Assembly: GCF_015557435.1 (NCBI RefSeq)
Contig: NZ_JADNOH010000079.1
Span: 1-34,944 of the forward strand
DNA length: 34,944 nucleotides
Direction: 5' to 3'
Origin: Collinsella aerofaciens
Lineage (GTDB): Bacteria; Actinomycetota; Coriobacteriia; Coriobacteriales; Coriobacteriaceae
Shown: positions 27,642 to 34,944 of the stretch, one piece after another
How the letters are laid out: each line of letters begins with the position of its first letter
How positions within the stretch are numbered: the first letter of the stretch is position 1
The notes under the pieces: model-generated
Told to the model about the DNA's origin: nothing
Database searches by the model: none
What the model saw: the letters and a program-made list of their open reading frames with translations, nothing else
Translations under genes and position numbers: made by a program

Positions 27642-28970
27642 ATGCTCAAGCGTAAAATAATCGAGAAAATTGAAAGCTGGAAACAGACTAAAACCGGGCA
27701 GGGACTGCTTATTACCGGTGCTCGACAAGTTGGCAAAACAAGCGCTGTCGAGCAGTTCGCCCGTGACAACTATAGAAGCTTCCTGAAAATCGACTTCGTG
27801 GAGAGACCCGACGCGGTCGAGCTCATAGGGGAGGCAAGGAGCCTCGATGACCTCATTGTGAGAATCACCGCACTGGCTTCATCGCCCATCGCTTCGGATA
27901 CAAAGACGCTTCTGTTTTTTGATGAGGTGCAGCGTTGCGGAGACGCCATCACCTGGATGCGCTATCTTGCGCAAGACGATCGTTTCGATGTCATTTACTC
28001 CGGCTCTATGCTCGGGATTGAGGCGTTCCATTTTCGGTCGTTGCCGGTAGGTACTATCGATATCCTCGAGATGTTTCCCATGGATTTCGAGGAATTCTCC
28101 TGGGCTCTGGGAGTCGACGAATCATTATGGGATGTCGTTCGTGCCTGTTATCGCAAACGGGAACAAGTGCCTCCGTTTATTCATGAACGGTTGATCGAGA
28201 CGTATTATCGGTATGTCCTTGTGGGTGGCATGCCTGAGGCCGTTCAGCTGTTCGTCTCAACTCATGATACACAGGCGATGCGCGCTCGTCAGCAGGGCAT
28301 TCTCGAAGCATATCGCGCAGATATCGCACGGTACGCCGAAGCCCCCGCGCATGCTCAACGGATCAGGACGATCTACGATGCCATGCCCGCGCAGCTCAAT
28401 AAAGAGAACAAGCGCTTTCTCGTTACCGGGATAGACAAGCGGAAACGATTTTTGGATTTGCAGCCTGATTTTGACTGGCTTGTTAATGCGGGCGTTGCGA
28501 TCCCGGTTAAGAGGGTGAGCGAGCCCGTGTTCCCCTTGGGTCTCTCGCGGGAAGACAGTTTTTTCAAGTTCTACCTGAGCGATGTGGGGCTGCTGTTCTC
28601 TACTTTTTCTCCCGCTGATGTCGAGGCCATTGTTGCGCAGCGGGAATCGATCAACTTTGGGCAGGCTTTTGAGAATGCGGTCGCCCAGGAGCTGCGCGCA
28701 TGCGGCTACTCTTCGTTGTTCTACTTTAACGCGGCCAAGGTTGGAGAAGTCGATTTTATTATCGAGGATAAGCGGAGCCCCGTCGTTTTGCCTATCGAGG
28801 TCAAATCGGGTAGGTACAGCACAAAGCACGTTGCCCTCGATCGCCTGATGAGCGTTGAAAACTATGGATTGGCTCGGGCGGTCGTGCTTCACCGGGACAA
28901 CGTGGTGGATGGAAAGGCGATATTGTATTTGCCCCTATATATGGCGGGTCTGCTAAAAGAAATGCCATAG
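27642..28970 (+). CDS. AAA ATPase with DUF4143 domain
   Basis: A 442-residue P-loop ATPase of the AAA_14/DUF4143 group. Walker A is GARQVGKTS with Lys32, Walker B LLFFDEVQ with Asp94 and Glu95. The C-terminal DUF4143 part (about 190-390) contains FYLSDVGLL, FENAVAQELRA and the PD-(D/E)XK-like VDFIIEDKRSPVVLPIEVKSG, which could bind or cut nucleic acid. Such genes are common, often transferred, and of unsettled function. GGGAGG six bases before ATG supports the start. It stands alone with AT-richer codons than its neighbours, which points to horizontal acquisition. Confidence 0.88.
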   Translation: MLKRKIIEKIESWKQTKTGQGLLITGARQVGKTSAVEQFARDNYRSFLKIDFVERPDAVELIGEARSLDDLIVRITALASSPIASDTKTLLFFDEVQRCGDAITWMRYLAQDDRFDVIYSGSMLGIEAFHFRSLPVGTIDILEMFPMDFEEFSWALGVDESLWDVVRACYRKREQVPPFIHERLIETYYRYVLVGGMPEAVQLFVSTHDTQAMRARQQGILEAYRADIARYAEAPAHAQRIRTIYDAMPAQLNKENKRFLVTGIDKRKRFLDLQPDFDWLVNAGVAIPVKRVSEPVFPLGLSREDSFFKFYLSDVGLLFSTFSPADVEAIVAQRESINFGQAFENAVAQELRACGYSSLFYFNAAKVGEVDFIIEDKRSPVVLPIEVKSGRYSTKHVALDRLMSVENYGLARAVVLHRDNVVDGKAILYLPLYMAGLLKEMP

Positions 28971-28994
28971 ATGAAGGGTTGAGAGCTCTAGGGT

Positions 28995-29044
28995 AGTCAT
29001 TGGGGACGTTCTTAAACGACTGGTCGCCGGGGACACTCTTTGCC
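28995..29044 (+). repeat. GGGGAC repeat, copy 5
   Basis: AGTCATTGGGGACGTTCTTA, then AACGACTGGTCGCC, then GGGGACACTCTTTGCC; nearly identical to the first half of the copy at 27357. The two copies flank the ATPase gene in the same orientation. Confidence 0.75.
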
Positions 29045-29052
29045 GAGCAAGC

Positions 29053-29110
29053 AGTCCACGTCGTGCTCCTTCTGGGACAGACGGCTCAAAAACGCTGCAC
29101 GCCGTGGACT
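29053..29110 (+). repeat. Inverted repeat between the ATPase and LuxR genes
   Basis: AGTCCACG (29053-29060) with GTGC pairs with GCAC and CGTGGACT (29103-29110), interrupted by a two-base mismatch. It directly follows the GGGGAC repeat. Confidence 0.55.
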
Positions 29111-29198
29111 ACTGGGGTCAAATTCGCGGCATTTCGAGCTTGGCTTCGTTATCGGGACTGATTCTTTATTAAAATTGAAATTCAAACAGTTGAGCGGC

Positions 29199-29209
29199 GG
29201 GGGGGGGGG
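29199..29209 (+). promoter_or_regulatory. G11 homopolymer at the ribosome-binding site
   Basis: Eleven consecutive G occupy the Shine-Dalgarno position, six bases before ATG 29216. Such a run is prone to slipped-strand length change, which would alter spacing and strength of the ribosome site. Confidence 0.6.
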
Positions 29210-29215
29210 ATATTC

Positions 29216-30760
29216 ATGAGAGGCATGGGAGACACAGCCGCATACCTGCGTCGGGGCATTCGGGAGATTATATGCCTAGCGCTGTTCTATTTTACGTATT
29301 TGGCTGGCGAGTATCTTTTTGACGTGCGCGTTGCCGAGTTTGTGCCGCCGAGCGAGGTCGTTGTCTACGAGAGCTTCATCGTCGGCGCGAGCGCAATCGG
29401 CTTTCTTGTGCGTCCCCTTCTGTACTACCGCCGTCCCCGTGCGATCGATACGACAAGCGACATCGCGGGCGTGTTGCTGGCATCGGCGTTGCTGCTGTTG
29501 ATGATGGCGGCTCAATTTGAGATGCTCATTGTCGGCGGTTTGCTGACGTTCTGCACGCTGGGCTACTGCGGGTCGACCGCCCACGCCAACTTTGCGCGAC
29601 GCTTTGCGCGTACGCCGTATTTGGCGCGCGTGTTGGCGCTTTCGTATGCTTTGGGCGTTCTGCTGCAGGTGTTCAACCATATGGTGATGCCTGCGGGGAT
29701 TCCGCAGCAGTTTGTTCTTGTTGCCTGTGCGGTTGCGCAGGTGGTACTGCTCCACAACGTCCGTCGCGCCAAGCTACACGGTGGGCCTGAGGTTGGGCGC
29801 GAGTCCGATATCGCCGAGCTTTCGGTGGATGCGTCGGAATTTGGCGCCAAGTGGCAAGACGATTCTGAATCAACGGCGGCTTTTCGGCGCGCCGTGGTGC
29901 GTCTGACGGTCGCAACCGCCTGCCTTACCGGTGTGTTTGCCGCCCTCAATGCAGGGCTCACGACCTCGCACGCCGCCGGGGCCATCGACTTGGGCGATTG
30001 GCCGCGCTTGCTGATGGGCGTGAGCGCACTGGTCGCCGGCGCCCTATTTGACCTGCACGGTCGTTCGTATATGAACATCACCATGACTTGCACTGCCATG
30101 CTGTCCACACTTTCGTTCTTTGTCTTGCTCGTCGACGGCAATGGCGGCAATGCGCTTGCTGCCATGATGATTTTCTATCTGGGTTCGGGCTTCTTCGTAG
30201 TGTTTTTCACGACGAAATTTGCTGCCATTTCGGTTTACGCGCACTGGTTGTATCTGTGGCCGTGCATGGGTCGTGTCATCAACGTCGTTTGCGCGACGCT
30301 CGTGACGGCGCCGGCGGTGGCGATTGTTTCGAGCCAGAGCGTGCTGCTGGCGGTGGGTGCGGTGCTCGTGCTGTTTGTGGGCATTGCGATTTCGCTGCTG
30401 GGGCAGTCTGGGCATCGGGGCGATGACGCTGCGGTGCACGACGAGCTGGCGTTTGCTGCCGATGATCTTGGCGCGGACCTCGTGTCTGCTCAGAGCGAGC
30501 CCGCCTTCGCGGAGGTGCCGGAACTCATGCTCGACGAACGTCTCCATGCCTTTGTCGCCGCCCTTGAGCTTACAGAGCGCGAGCGCGATATTTTGGAGGC
30601 CTTGGTCGCATCGCACGAGAGCGTTCAGGATATCGCTGCAACGCTCTTCCTTTCGCGCTCTACGCTCTACCGTCATATCGCCTCAATCAACAAAAAGACC
30701 GGTGCCGCCTCGCGCGTGGCCCTTATTAACTTCTTCTGGTCTTGGACACCAAATGACTAG
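29216..30760 (+). CDS. Polytopic membrane LuxR-family regulator
   Basis: A 514-residue protein that joins about twelve hydrophobic segments (residues 18-400, laid out like a transporter-type bundle in two halves split by a soluble loop at about 185-225) to a C-terminal LuxR-type helix-turn-helix (about 451-508; LTERERDILEALVASHESVQ, then SRSTLYRHIASINKKTGA). This layout recurs in Coriobacteriia, where many LuxR regulators are membrane-tethered. It probably senses a ligand in or across the membrane and controls nearby or distant promoters; the target is unknown. ATG 29225 is an alternative start. It is monocistronic. Confidence 0.85.
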   Translation: MRGMGDTAAYLRRGIREIICLALFYFTYLAGEYLFDVRVAEFVPPSEVVVYESFIVGASAIGFLVRPLLYYRRPRAIDTTSDIAGVLLASALLLLMMAAQFEMLIVGGLLTFCTLGYCGSTAHANFARRFARTPYLARVLALSYALGVLLQVFNHMVMPAGIPQQFVLVACAVAQVVLLHNVRRAKLHGGPEVGRESDIAELSVDASEFGAKWQDDSESTAAFRRAVVRLTVATACLTGVFAALNAGLTTSHAAGAIDLGDWPRLLMGVSALVAGALFDLHGRSYMNITMTCTAMLSTLSFFVLLVDGNGGNALAAMMIFYLGSGFFVVFFTTKFAAISVYAHWLYLWPCMGRVINVVCATLVTAPAVAIVSSQSVLLAVGAVLVLFVGIAISLLGQSGHRGDDAAVHDELAFAADDLGADLVSAQSEPAFAEVPELMLDERLHAFVAALELTERERDILEALVASHESVQDIAATLFLSRSTLYRHIASINKKTGAASRVALINFFWSWTPND

Positions 30761-30762
30761 TT

Positions 30763-30788
30763 AATTTGGGACGGGGCTTTTTTAGCTG
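30763..30788 (+). repeat. GGGACGGGG repeat, single arm
   Basis: AATTTGGGACGGGGCTTTTT, then TAGCTG, matches the reverse complement of the right arm at 15208-15233 almost perfectly, but no opposing arm is present here. It begins two bases past the LuxR stop. Confidence 0.6.
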
Positions 30789-30859
30789 TTTTGGGCCGCT
30801 GCGACTGGCGGGGGCGGATCGCGGCGGCCCAGGCATTCTTGACGATGGTGCTGGCAACG

Positions 30860-33628
30860 CTACAGCAGCTCGCCGTGGCGGGCGATGTAGCGGCGCTTGG
30901 CCAGCTGGGTGAGCGCGATGTAGGAGCCGACGATGCCGATGAGCAGCGCGAAGAAGCTCGTTGGCAGCGGCATGAGCCCCAGTGCATCGGCGATGGGGCT
31001 TGCCGGCAGCCAGGTGACGAGCGCCAGGCCCAGCACGGTGAGCACGCACAGCGCGGGGGCGGCGTGGTCGCGCGGGCTTGGCAGACGCGGGGAGCGCAGC
31101 ATGTGGATCACGAGCGTCTGCGACCACATGGACTCGACAAACCAACCGCTCTGGAAGAGCGCCGCAAAGGCCGCCATGCCTGCGACGTCGTCCGCGGCGG
31201 CAAGCTCTGCCCAGCTCGCGTCCACGGCGGCGGGGCATACCACAAAGAAGAGCGCGGCAAAGGTCACGATGTCAAACAGCGAGCTCACAGGGCCCAGCTC
31301 GAGCATAAAGTCCTTGATGGACGCAGCGTCCCAGGCGCGTGGACGGGCAGTCCAGGCGTCGTCGACGGTGTCCCACGGCAGCGCGATGCATACGATCTCG
31401 TAGACCAGCGACAGCAGCACCAGCTGCAGGGCGCTCATGGGCAAGAACGGCAGGAACAGGCTCGCGACGGTCACGGACAGCACGTTGCCAAAGTTGGAGC
31501 TCACCGTGGTCTTGAGGTACTTGAGCAGGTTGCCGTAGGTGCGACGGCCTTCGATGGCGCCGCGCTCGAGCACGCCCAGATCCTTCTGAAGCAAGATGAT
31601 ATCGGCGGATTCCTTGGCGATGTCGACGGCGGAATCGACCGAGATACCGCAGTCGCTCGCGCGCATGGCGGCGGCGTCGTTAATGCCGTCACCCATAAAG
31701 CCCACGGTGTGACCGAGCAGCTCGCGCATGACGCGCACCAGGCGCGCCTTCTGCAGCGGCGAGAGTTTGGCAAAGAGATGAGTTTTCTCAGCGCGCTCGG
31801 CAAGCTCGGCGTCGTCGAGCGCATCGATCTCGGAGCCCAGCAAGACGTTACTCGCGTCGATGCCGATCTGCTCGCAGACGGTGGCGGCCACGCGGTCGTT
31901 GTCGCCGGTTAAGACCTTGACCGCCACGCCCTTGGCCTCGAGGGTGGCGACGGCGCCGGCGGCACTTGCCTTGGGCGGATCGAGGAAGGCCAAAAAGCCC
32001 ATCAGCACCATGTCGCACTCGTCGGCGATGCCAAACTCACCCACGCAGCGCGGATTGGTCTTTTGCGCCACGGCGATCACGCGCAGGCCCTCGGCATTGA
32101 GTTCGGCGACTTGCTTGCGAATCTGGGCGAGCTTATTTTCGCTGAGCGGCTGGGCGACACAGTCAACCTCGACAAAGGAGCAAATCTCGAGCATTTCCTC
32201 GGCAGCTCCCTTGGTAACCATCTGGGTTTTGCCCTGGGCGTCGGCGACGACTACGCTCAGGCGACGGCGTGAGAAATCGAAGGGCACCTCGTCGACCTTG
32301 GTATAGCGGTCGCGCAGGCTCTGGCCCAGCGTGGAGTCGGGCGCGACAGTCGAGGGCGTCACGTCGGCACGGTCGATGACGGCCAGGTCGATAAGGTTTT
32401 TGAGGCCGGTCTGGAAGAAGCTGTTCAAAAACGCATGGCGCAGCACGCGTGCGTCCTCGTTGCCGTCAGTGTTGAGATAGCGCTCGAGCACGATGCGGTC
32501 TTCGGTGAGGGTGCCGGTCTTGTCACAGCACAGGACGTCCATGGCACCGAGGTTTTGGATCGCCGGCAGCTCCTTGACGATAACCTGGCGGCGGGCGAGG
32601 TCCTTGGCGCCCTGCGACAGGCTCGTGGTCACGATGACGGGAAGCATCTGCGGCGTGATGCCCACGGCCACGCTCGTGGCGAACAGCAGCGCGTCGATGA
32701 CGCTGCCCTTGGTGGCGGCGTTGATGGCAAAGACGGCCGGCGCCATAACGAGCATAAGGCGTACGAGCAGCATGGAGACGCTCGAGACGCCGCGGTCAAA
32801 CGCGCTCTTCTCGCCGCGCCCGTTGAGCATCTTGGCGATGCCGCCCAGGTAGGTGTCCGAGCCGGTGGCAACGACAAGTGCTATAGCGGTGCCGTTTTGC
32901 ACGGAGGTGCCGGTAAAGACGATGTTTTTGCAGGCAGAGAGCGGCAGCGCGGGGCTGCCGGCACCCTCGGCGACGGTGATGGCAGCGGTCTTTTCGACGG
33001 CCTCGCTCTCGCCGGTGAGTGCGGACTCGATCACAAACAGGTCGCGCGCGGTGATGATGCGGGCATCGGCCGGCACCATATCGCCGGCAGAGAGACGGAT
33101 TACATCGCCGGGGACGAGATCGTCAAAGGGGATCTCGATACGCTCGCCGTCGCGCAGGGCACAGCAGGTGTTGGAGACCAGGTCCTTGAGGGCCTCGGCC
33201 GCATTGCCGCTGCGAGCCTCCTGGATAAACTTCATGCTGCCCGATACCAGCAGCATGATGCCGATGACGATGACCGTGGAGGGATCGCGCTGGGGCTCGG
33301 GTACGGCGAGCACGTCGATGTAGAGCGAGACCAGCGCGAGCGCGGCGAGGATGCCGGCGAAGGGATCGATGAACGCGTCGGCGATGCGGCGGGCGAGCGT
33401 CTTGGTCGGCGCCTCGATGGTGTTGGGGCCGGCGGCGTCCAGGCGCTCGGCGGCGTGCTCGGCAGTGAGTCCGTCGGCCGTGGCGTCAAGCAGCACGAGG
33501 GCGTCCTCGGCGCTATGGGTGGCGGCGAATATGGTGTTCTTGGACAGGCCGGTGTGAGCGGCGGGGCGCGCCGTGCGGCGGCGCTTGGAGATAGCTTCGA
33601 GTACCGTGGCGGTTTTGAGCATCAGCAT
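30860..33628 (-). CDS. mgtA: Magnesium-transporting P-type ATPase MgtA
   Basis: A 922-residue P-type ATPase of the IIIB group, importing Mg2+ at the cost of ATP. Phosphorylated Asp369 is in CCDKTGTLTED, the TGES loop is in ALTGESEAVEK, and the hinge is MGDGINDAAAMRASDCGISV. About ten membrane helices are visible, with SLFLPFLPMSALQLVLLSL typical of MgtA/MgtB. AAGGAGG five bases before ATG 33628 fixes the start; the frame stays open 17 codons further upstream without a ribosome site. A long leader with its own small ORF precedes it, so attenuation control by Mg2+ is likely. It is convergent with the LuxR gene. Confidence 0.93.
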   Translation of the reverse strand: MLMLKTATVLEAISKRRRTARPAAHTGLSKNTIFAATHSAEDALVLLDATADGLTAEHAAERLDAAGPNTIEAPTKTLARRIADAFIDPFAGILAALALVSLYIDVLAVPEPQRDPSTVIVIGIMLLVSGSMKFIQEARSGNAAEALKDLVSNTCCALRDGERIEIPFDDLVPGDVIRLSAGDMVPADARIITARDLFVIESALTGESEAVEKTAAITVAEGAGSPALPLSACKNIVFTGTSVQNGTAIALVVATGSDTYLGGIAKMLNGRGEKSAFDRGVSSVSMLLVRLMLVMAPAVFAINAATKGSVIDALLFATSVAVGITPQMLPVIVTTSLSQGAKDLARRQVIVKELPAIQNLGAMDVLCCDKTGTLTEDRIVLERYLNTDGNEDARVLRHAFLNSFFQTGLKNLIDLAVIDRADVTPSTVAPDSTLGQSLRDRYTKVDEVPFDFSRRRLSVVVADAQGKTQMVTKGAAEEMLEICSFVEVDCVAQPLSENKLAQIRKQVAELNAEGLRVIAVAQKTNPRCVGEFGIADECDMVLMGFLAFLDPPKASAAGAVATLEAKGVAVKVLTGDNDRVAATVCEQIGIDASNVLLGSEIDALDDAELAERAEKTHLFAKLSPLQKARLVRVMRELLGHTVGFMGDGINDAAAMRASDCGISVDSAVDIAKESADIILLQKDLGVLERGAIEGRRTYGNLLKYLKTTVSSNFGNVLSVTVASLFLPFLPMSALQLVLLSLVYEIVCIALPWDTVDDAWTARPRAWDAASIKDFMLELGPVSSLFDIVTFAALFFVVCPAAVDASWAELAAADDVAGMAAFAALFQSGWFVESMWSQTLVIHMLRSPRLPSPRDHAAPALCVLTVLGLALVTWLPASPIADALGLMPLPTSFFALLIGIVGSYIALTQLAKRRYIARHGELL

Positions 33629-33711
33629 AGGGTCCTCCTTGTTGAAGGGAGTTAGCGTACGTGTCGTATTGAGTTGCAAAAAACCTAGATGTCGCTCACG
33701 TCAAGCTCGCG

Positions 33712-33748
33712 AACCACCACAAAGGGGACAGGCACCTTTGTGGTGGTT
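33712..33748 (-). repeat. ACCACCACAAAG palindrome, copy 3
   Basis: AACCACCACAAAG (33712-33724) and CTTTGTGGTGGTT (33736-33748) are perfect 13-bp arms around GGGACAGGCAC, the reverse complement of the loop at 16891. It sits in the mgtA leader between the small ORF and mgtA and could fold in that RNA. Confidence 0.85.
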
Positions 33749-33769
33749 TTGACGATCGGATAGTGGCGT

Positions 33770-33841
33770 TTATGCGTGTGCGGAGTCCTTGCGGCGTGCC
33801 GAGGGCGACATGCAGGTTTTTCGACTATGACTGCCTTCCAT
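33770..33841 (-). CDS. Candidate 23-residue leader peptide of mgtA
   Basis: A 23-codon ORF on the minus strand with a full AAGGAGG six bases before its ATG. The peptide begins MEGSHSRKTC and ends RRKDSAHA; it is basic and unlike any known leader I can name. It ends 141 bases before the mgtA start, within the predicted mgtA transcript, in the position of the mgtL leader ORF of Salmonella, although it is not proline-rich. It is a strong candidate because of its ribosome site and position; translation is not shown. Confidence 0.45.
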   Translation of the reverse strand: MEGSHSRKTCMSPSARRKDSAHA

Positions 33842-33907
33842 GGCACACCTCCTTAAGGCCGGGCGCAATGCGCTTCAGGCATTTCGTGCCCGTTTCAATC
33901 CGCCCGT

Positions 33908-33936
33908 ATTTTTGATGAGGGGGTTTGCCGTGTCAA
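33908..33936 (-). promoter_or_regulatory. Predicted mgtA promoter
   Basis: On the minus strand a perfect TTGACA (33936-33931) is followed after 17 bases by AAAAAT (33913-33908). Transcription would start near 33901, about 60 bases before the small ORF and 270 before mgtA. A GGGC...GCCC stem-loop with AATGC/GCATT lies in between. Confidence 0.5.
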
Positions 33937-34066
33937 CCCCATTGTTCGGAAAACCATTGCCCCTGACAAAGCCTTTACAGAATGCCGTGGCCTCAAAGCG
34001 CACCCGCATCGACGCCCTGCCTGCGCTAAACTGGAAGGCACGTACGCGATTACGAGAGGAGCCCGC

Positions 34067-34750
34067 ATGGAGGCTTACAAGCAAGAGTTCATCAAGTTCA
34101 TGGTCGAGTCCGACGTTCTTAAGTTCGGCAACTTTACGCTCAAGAGCGGCCGCCAGTCCCCGTTCTTTATGAACGCCGGCGCTTATGTGACGGGCTATCA
34201 GCTCAAGAAGCTGGGCGAGTATTACGCCCAGGCCATCCACGATAACTTTGGCGACGACTTTGATGTCCTGTTTGGGCCCGCCTACAAGGGTATTCCGCTG
34301 GCCGTCGTGACCGCGATTGCCTACCACGAGCTGTACGGCAAGGAGGTCAAGTACTGCTGCGACCGCAAGGAGGCCAAGGACCACGGTGCCGACAAGGGTA
34401 ACCTGCTGGGCTACGAGCCCCAGGATGGCGACCGCGTGATCATGGTCGAGGACGTCACCACCAGCGGTAAGTCCATCGACGAGACCTATCCCAAGGTCAA
34501 GGCTGCTGCCGATGTCGAGATCAAGGGCCTCATCGTGTCCCTCAACCGCATGGAGGTCGGCAAGGGCGGCGTGACCACCGCGCAGAAGGAGATCGAGGCC
34601 AAGTACGGCTTCCCCGTCGCGAGCATCGTCTCCATGGCCGAGGTCGTCGAGACCCTCTACAACCACGAGATTGACGGCAAGGTCGTCATCGATGACGAGC
34701 TCAAGACCGCCATCGACGCCTACTACGAGCAGTACGGAGTCCGGGAGTAG
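34067..34750 (+). CDS. pyrE: Orotate phosphoribosyltransferase
   Basis: A 227-residue enzyme that joins orotate and PRPP to orotidine-5'-phosphate in pyrimidine synthesis. The N-terminal FTLKSGRQSPFFMNAG substrate loop is present, as are GPAYKGIPLA and the PRPP-binding RVIMVEDVTTSGKSIDE at about 123-139. Length and order are typical. GAGAGGAG seven bases upstream supports the start. It is divergent from mgtA with 440 bases between, and no other pyr gene is in view, so it is likely expressed alone or followed by genes beyond the edge. Confidence 0.95.
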   Translation: MEAYKQEFIKFMVESDVLKFGNFTLKSGRQSPFFMNAGAYVTGYQLKKLGEYYAQAIHDNFGDDFDVLFGPAYKGIPLAVVTAIAYHELYGKEVKYCCDRKEAKDHGADKGNLLGYEPQDGDRVIMVEDVTTSGKSIDETYPKVKAAADVEIKGLIVSLNRMEVGKGGVTTAQKEIEAKYGFPVASIVSMAEVVETLYNHEIDGKVVIDDELKTAIDAYYEQYGVRE

Positions 34751-34753
34751 GTG

Positions 34754-34780
34754 GTTACGCGGTTCTACGAACCGCGTAAC
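34754..34780 (+). repeat. Perfect 11-bp hairpin after pyrE
   Basis: GTTACGCGGTT and AACCGCGTAAC pair around CTACG, four bases past the pyrE stop. No U-tract follows; with the next stem it may form the 3' end of the pyrE transcript. Confidence 0.6.
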
Positions 34781-34785
34781 AGCTC

Positions 34786-34825
34786 GACGCTGCGCGGGCC
34801 GCATTTGGACAATCTGACGTTCAAC
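34786..34825 (+). repeat. Partial relative of the 101-base element
   Basis: GACGCTGCGCGGGCCGC, then later GACGTTCAAC, resembles the sequence at 13448-13489 (GACGCTGCGCGGCCGCC, then GCCGTTCAAA). The matching right arm is not seen here. Confidence 0.4.
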
Positions 34826-34830
34826 TTCAA

Positions 34831-34858
34831 GGGCGCGACCAGAAGGTCAGCGCCCTTT
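34831..34858 (+). terminator. Terminator downstream of pyrE
   Basis: GGGCGCGACC pairs with GGTCAGCGCCC, one base bulged, around AGAA, followed by TTTCGTTT. It lies 80 bases past the pyrE stop. Confidence 0.75.
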
Positions 34859-34944
34859 CGTTTCACGTCACCTTGTCTCAAATGCGACCCGCTCGCTCAT
34901 ATGACCCAATCCGCTGTCAAGAGCCACAATGGCCCCGCCGACCG

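Noticed and set aside
32435-33655. Plus-strand open frame of 406 codons opposite mgtA
   Set aside because: The minus strand carries all P-type ATPase motifs; the plus-strand protein is low-complexity and has no recognisable family.
33629-33907. M-box riboswitch before mgtA
   Set aside because: I looked for the conserved M-box sequence blocks on the minus strand and did not find them.

Overview
The window reads as chromosomal DNA of a high-GC Gram-positive gut bacterium of the class Coriobacteriia, most likely Collinsella. This is inferred from codon bias towards G/C third positions, membrane-anchored LuxR-type regulators, a phosphotransferase (PTS) beta-glucoside system beside split transketolases, and dense intergenic palindromes with a GGGAC core. 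No rRNA, tRNA, CRISPR array, transposase or phage gene was recognised.

Layout. (1) 1-2483: a minus-strand OatA-type acyltransferase. (2) 2670-4644: ribokinase plus nucleoside hydrolase, a ribose/nucleoside salvage pair. (3) 4742-8817: a beta-glucoside operon consisting of promoter, RAT antiterminator RNA, terminator, LicT/BglG antiterminator, an EIIBC permease without EIIA, and a GH1 6-phospho-beta-glucosidase. (4) 8871-15101: a LacI regulator followed by an isomerase / split transketolase / FGGY kinase operon. The enzyme set matches the transketolase route for D-apiose, but the substrate is not proven. (5) 15102-18557: luxS, a DUF4867 gene and a second GH1 phospho-glucosidase, separated by palindromic repeats. 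(6) 18829-22825: a signalling operon of membrane sensor with a degenerate kinase domain, NarL-type histidine kinase and LuxR response regulator. (7) 22935-27235, minus strand: lipoprotein, SPFH/zinc-ribbon protein, zinc-ribbon membrane protein and DUF4428 protein, resembling the YdjG/YdjI membrane-stress module of Bacillus without PspA. (8) 27642-28970: an AAA/DUF4143 ATPase in an AT-richer island. (9) 29216-30760: a polytopic membrane LuxR regulator whose Shine-Dalgarno region is an 11-G homopolymer. (10) 30860-33841, minus strand: MgtA-type Mg2+ P-type ATPase with a long leader holding a 23-codon ORF. (11) 34067-34750: pyrE.

How it fits together. Much of the left half handles plant- or nucleoside-derived sugars: beta-glucosides are imported and phosphorylated by the PTS and cut by two GH1 enzymes, nucleosides give ribose-5-phosphate, and a rare sugar would enter the pentose phosphate pool through isomerase, kinase and transketolase. 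The right half is dominated by envelope sensing and ion homeostasis. The intergenic spaces are unusually rich in inverted repeats that fall into several families with recurring copies, some in opposite orientation.
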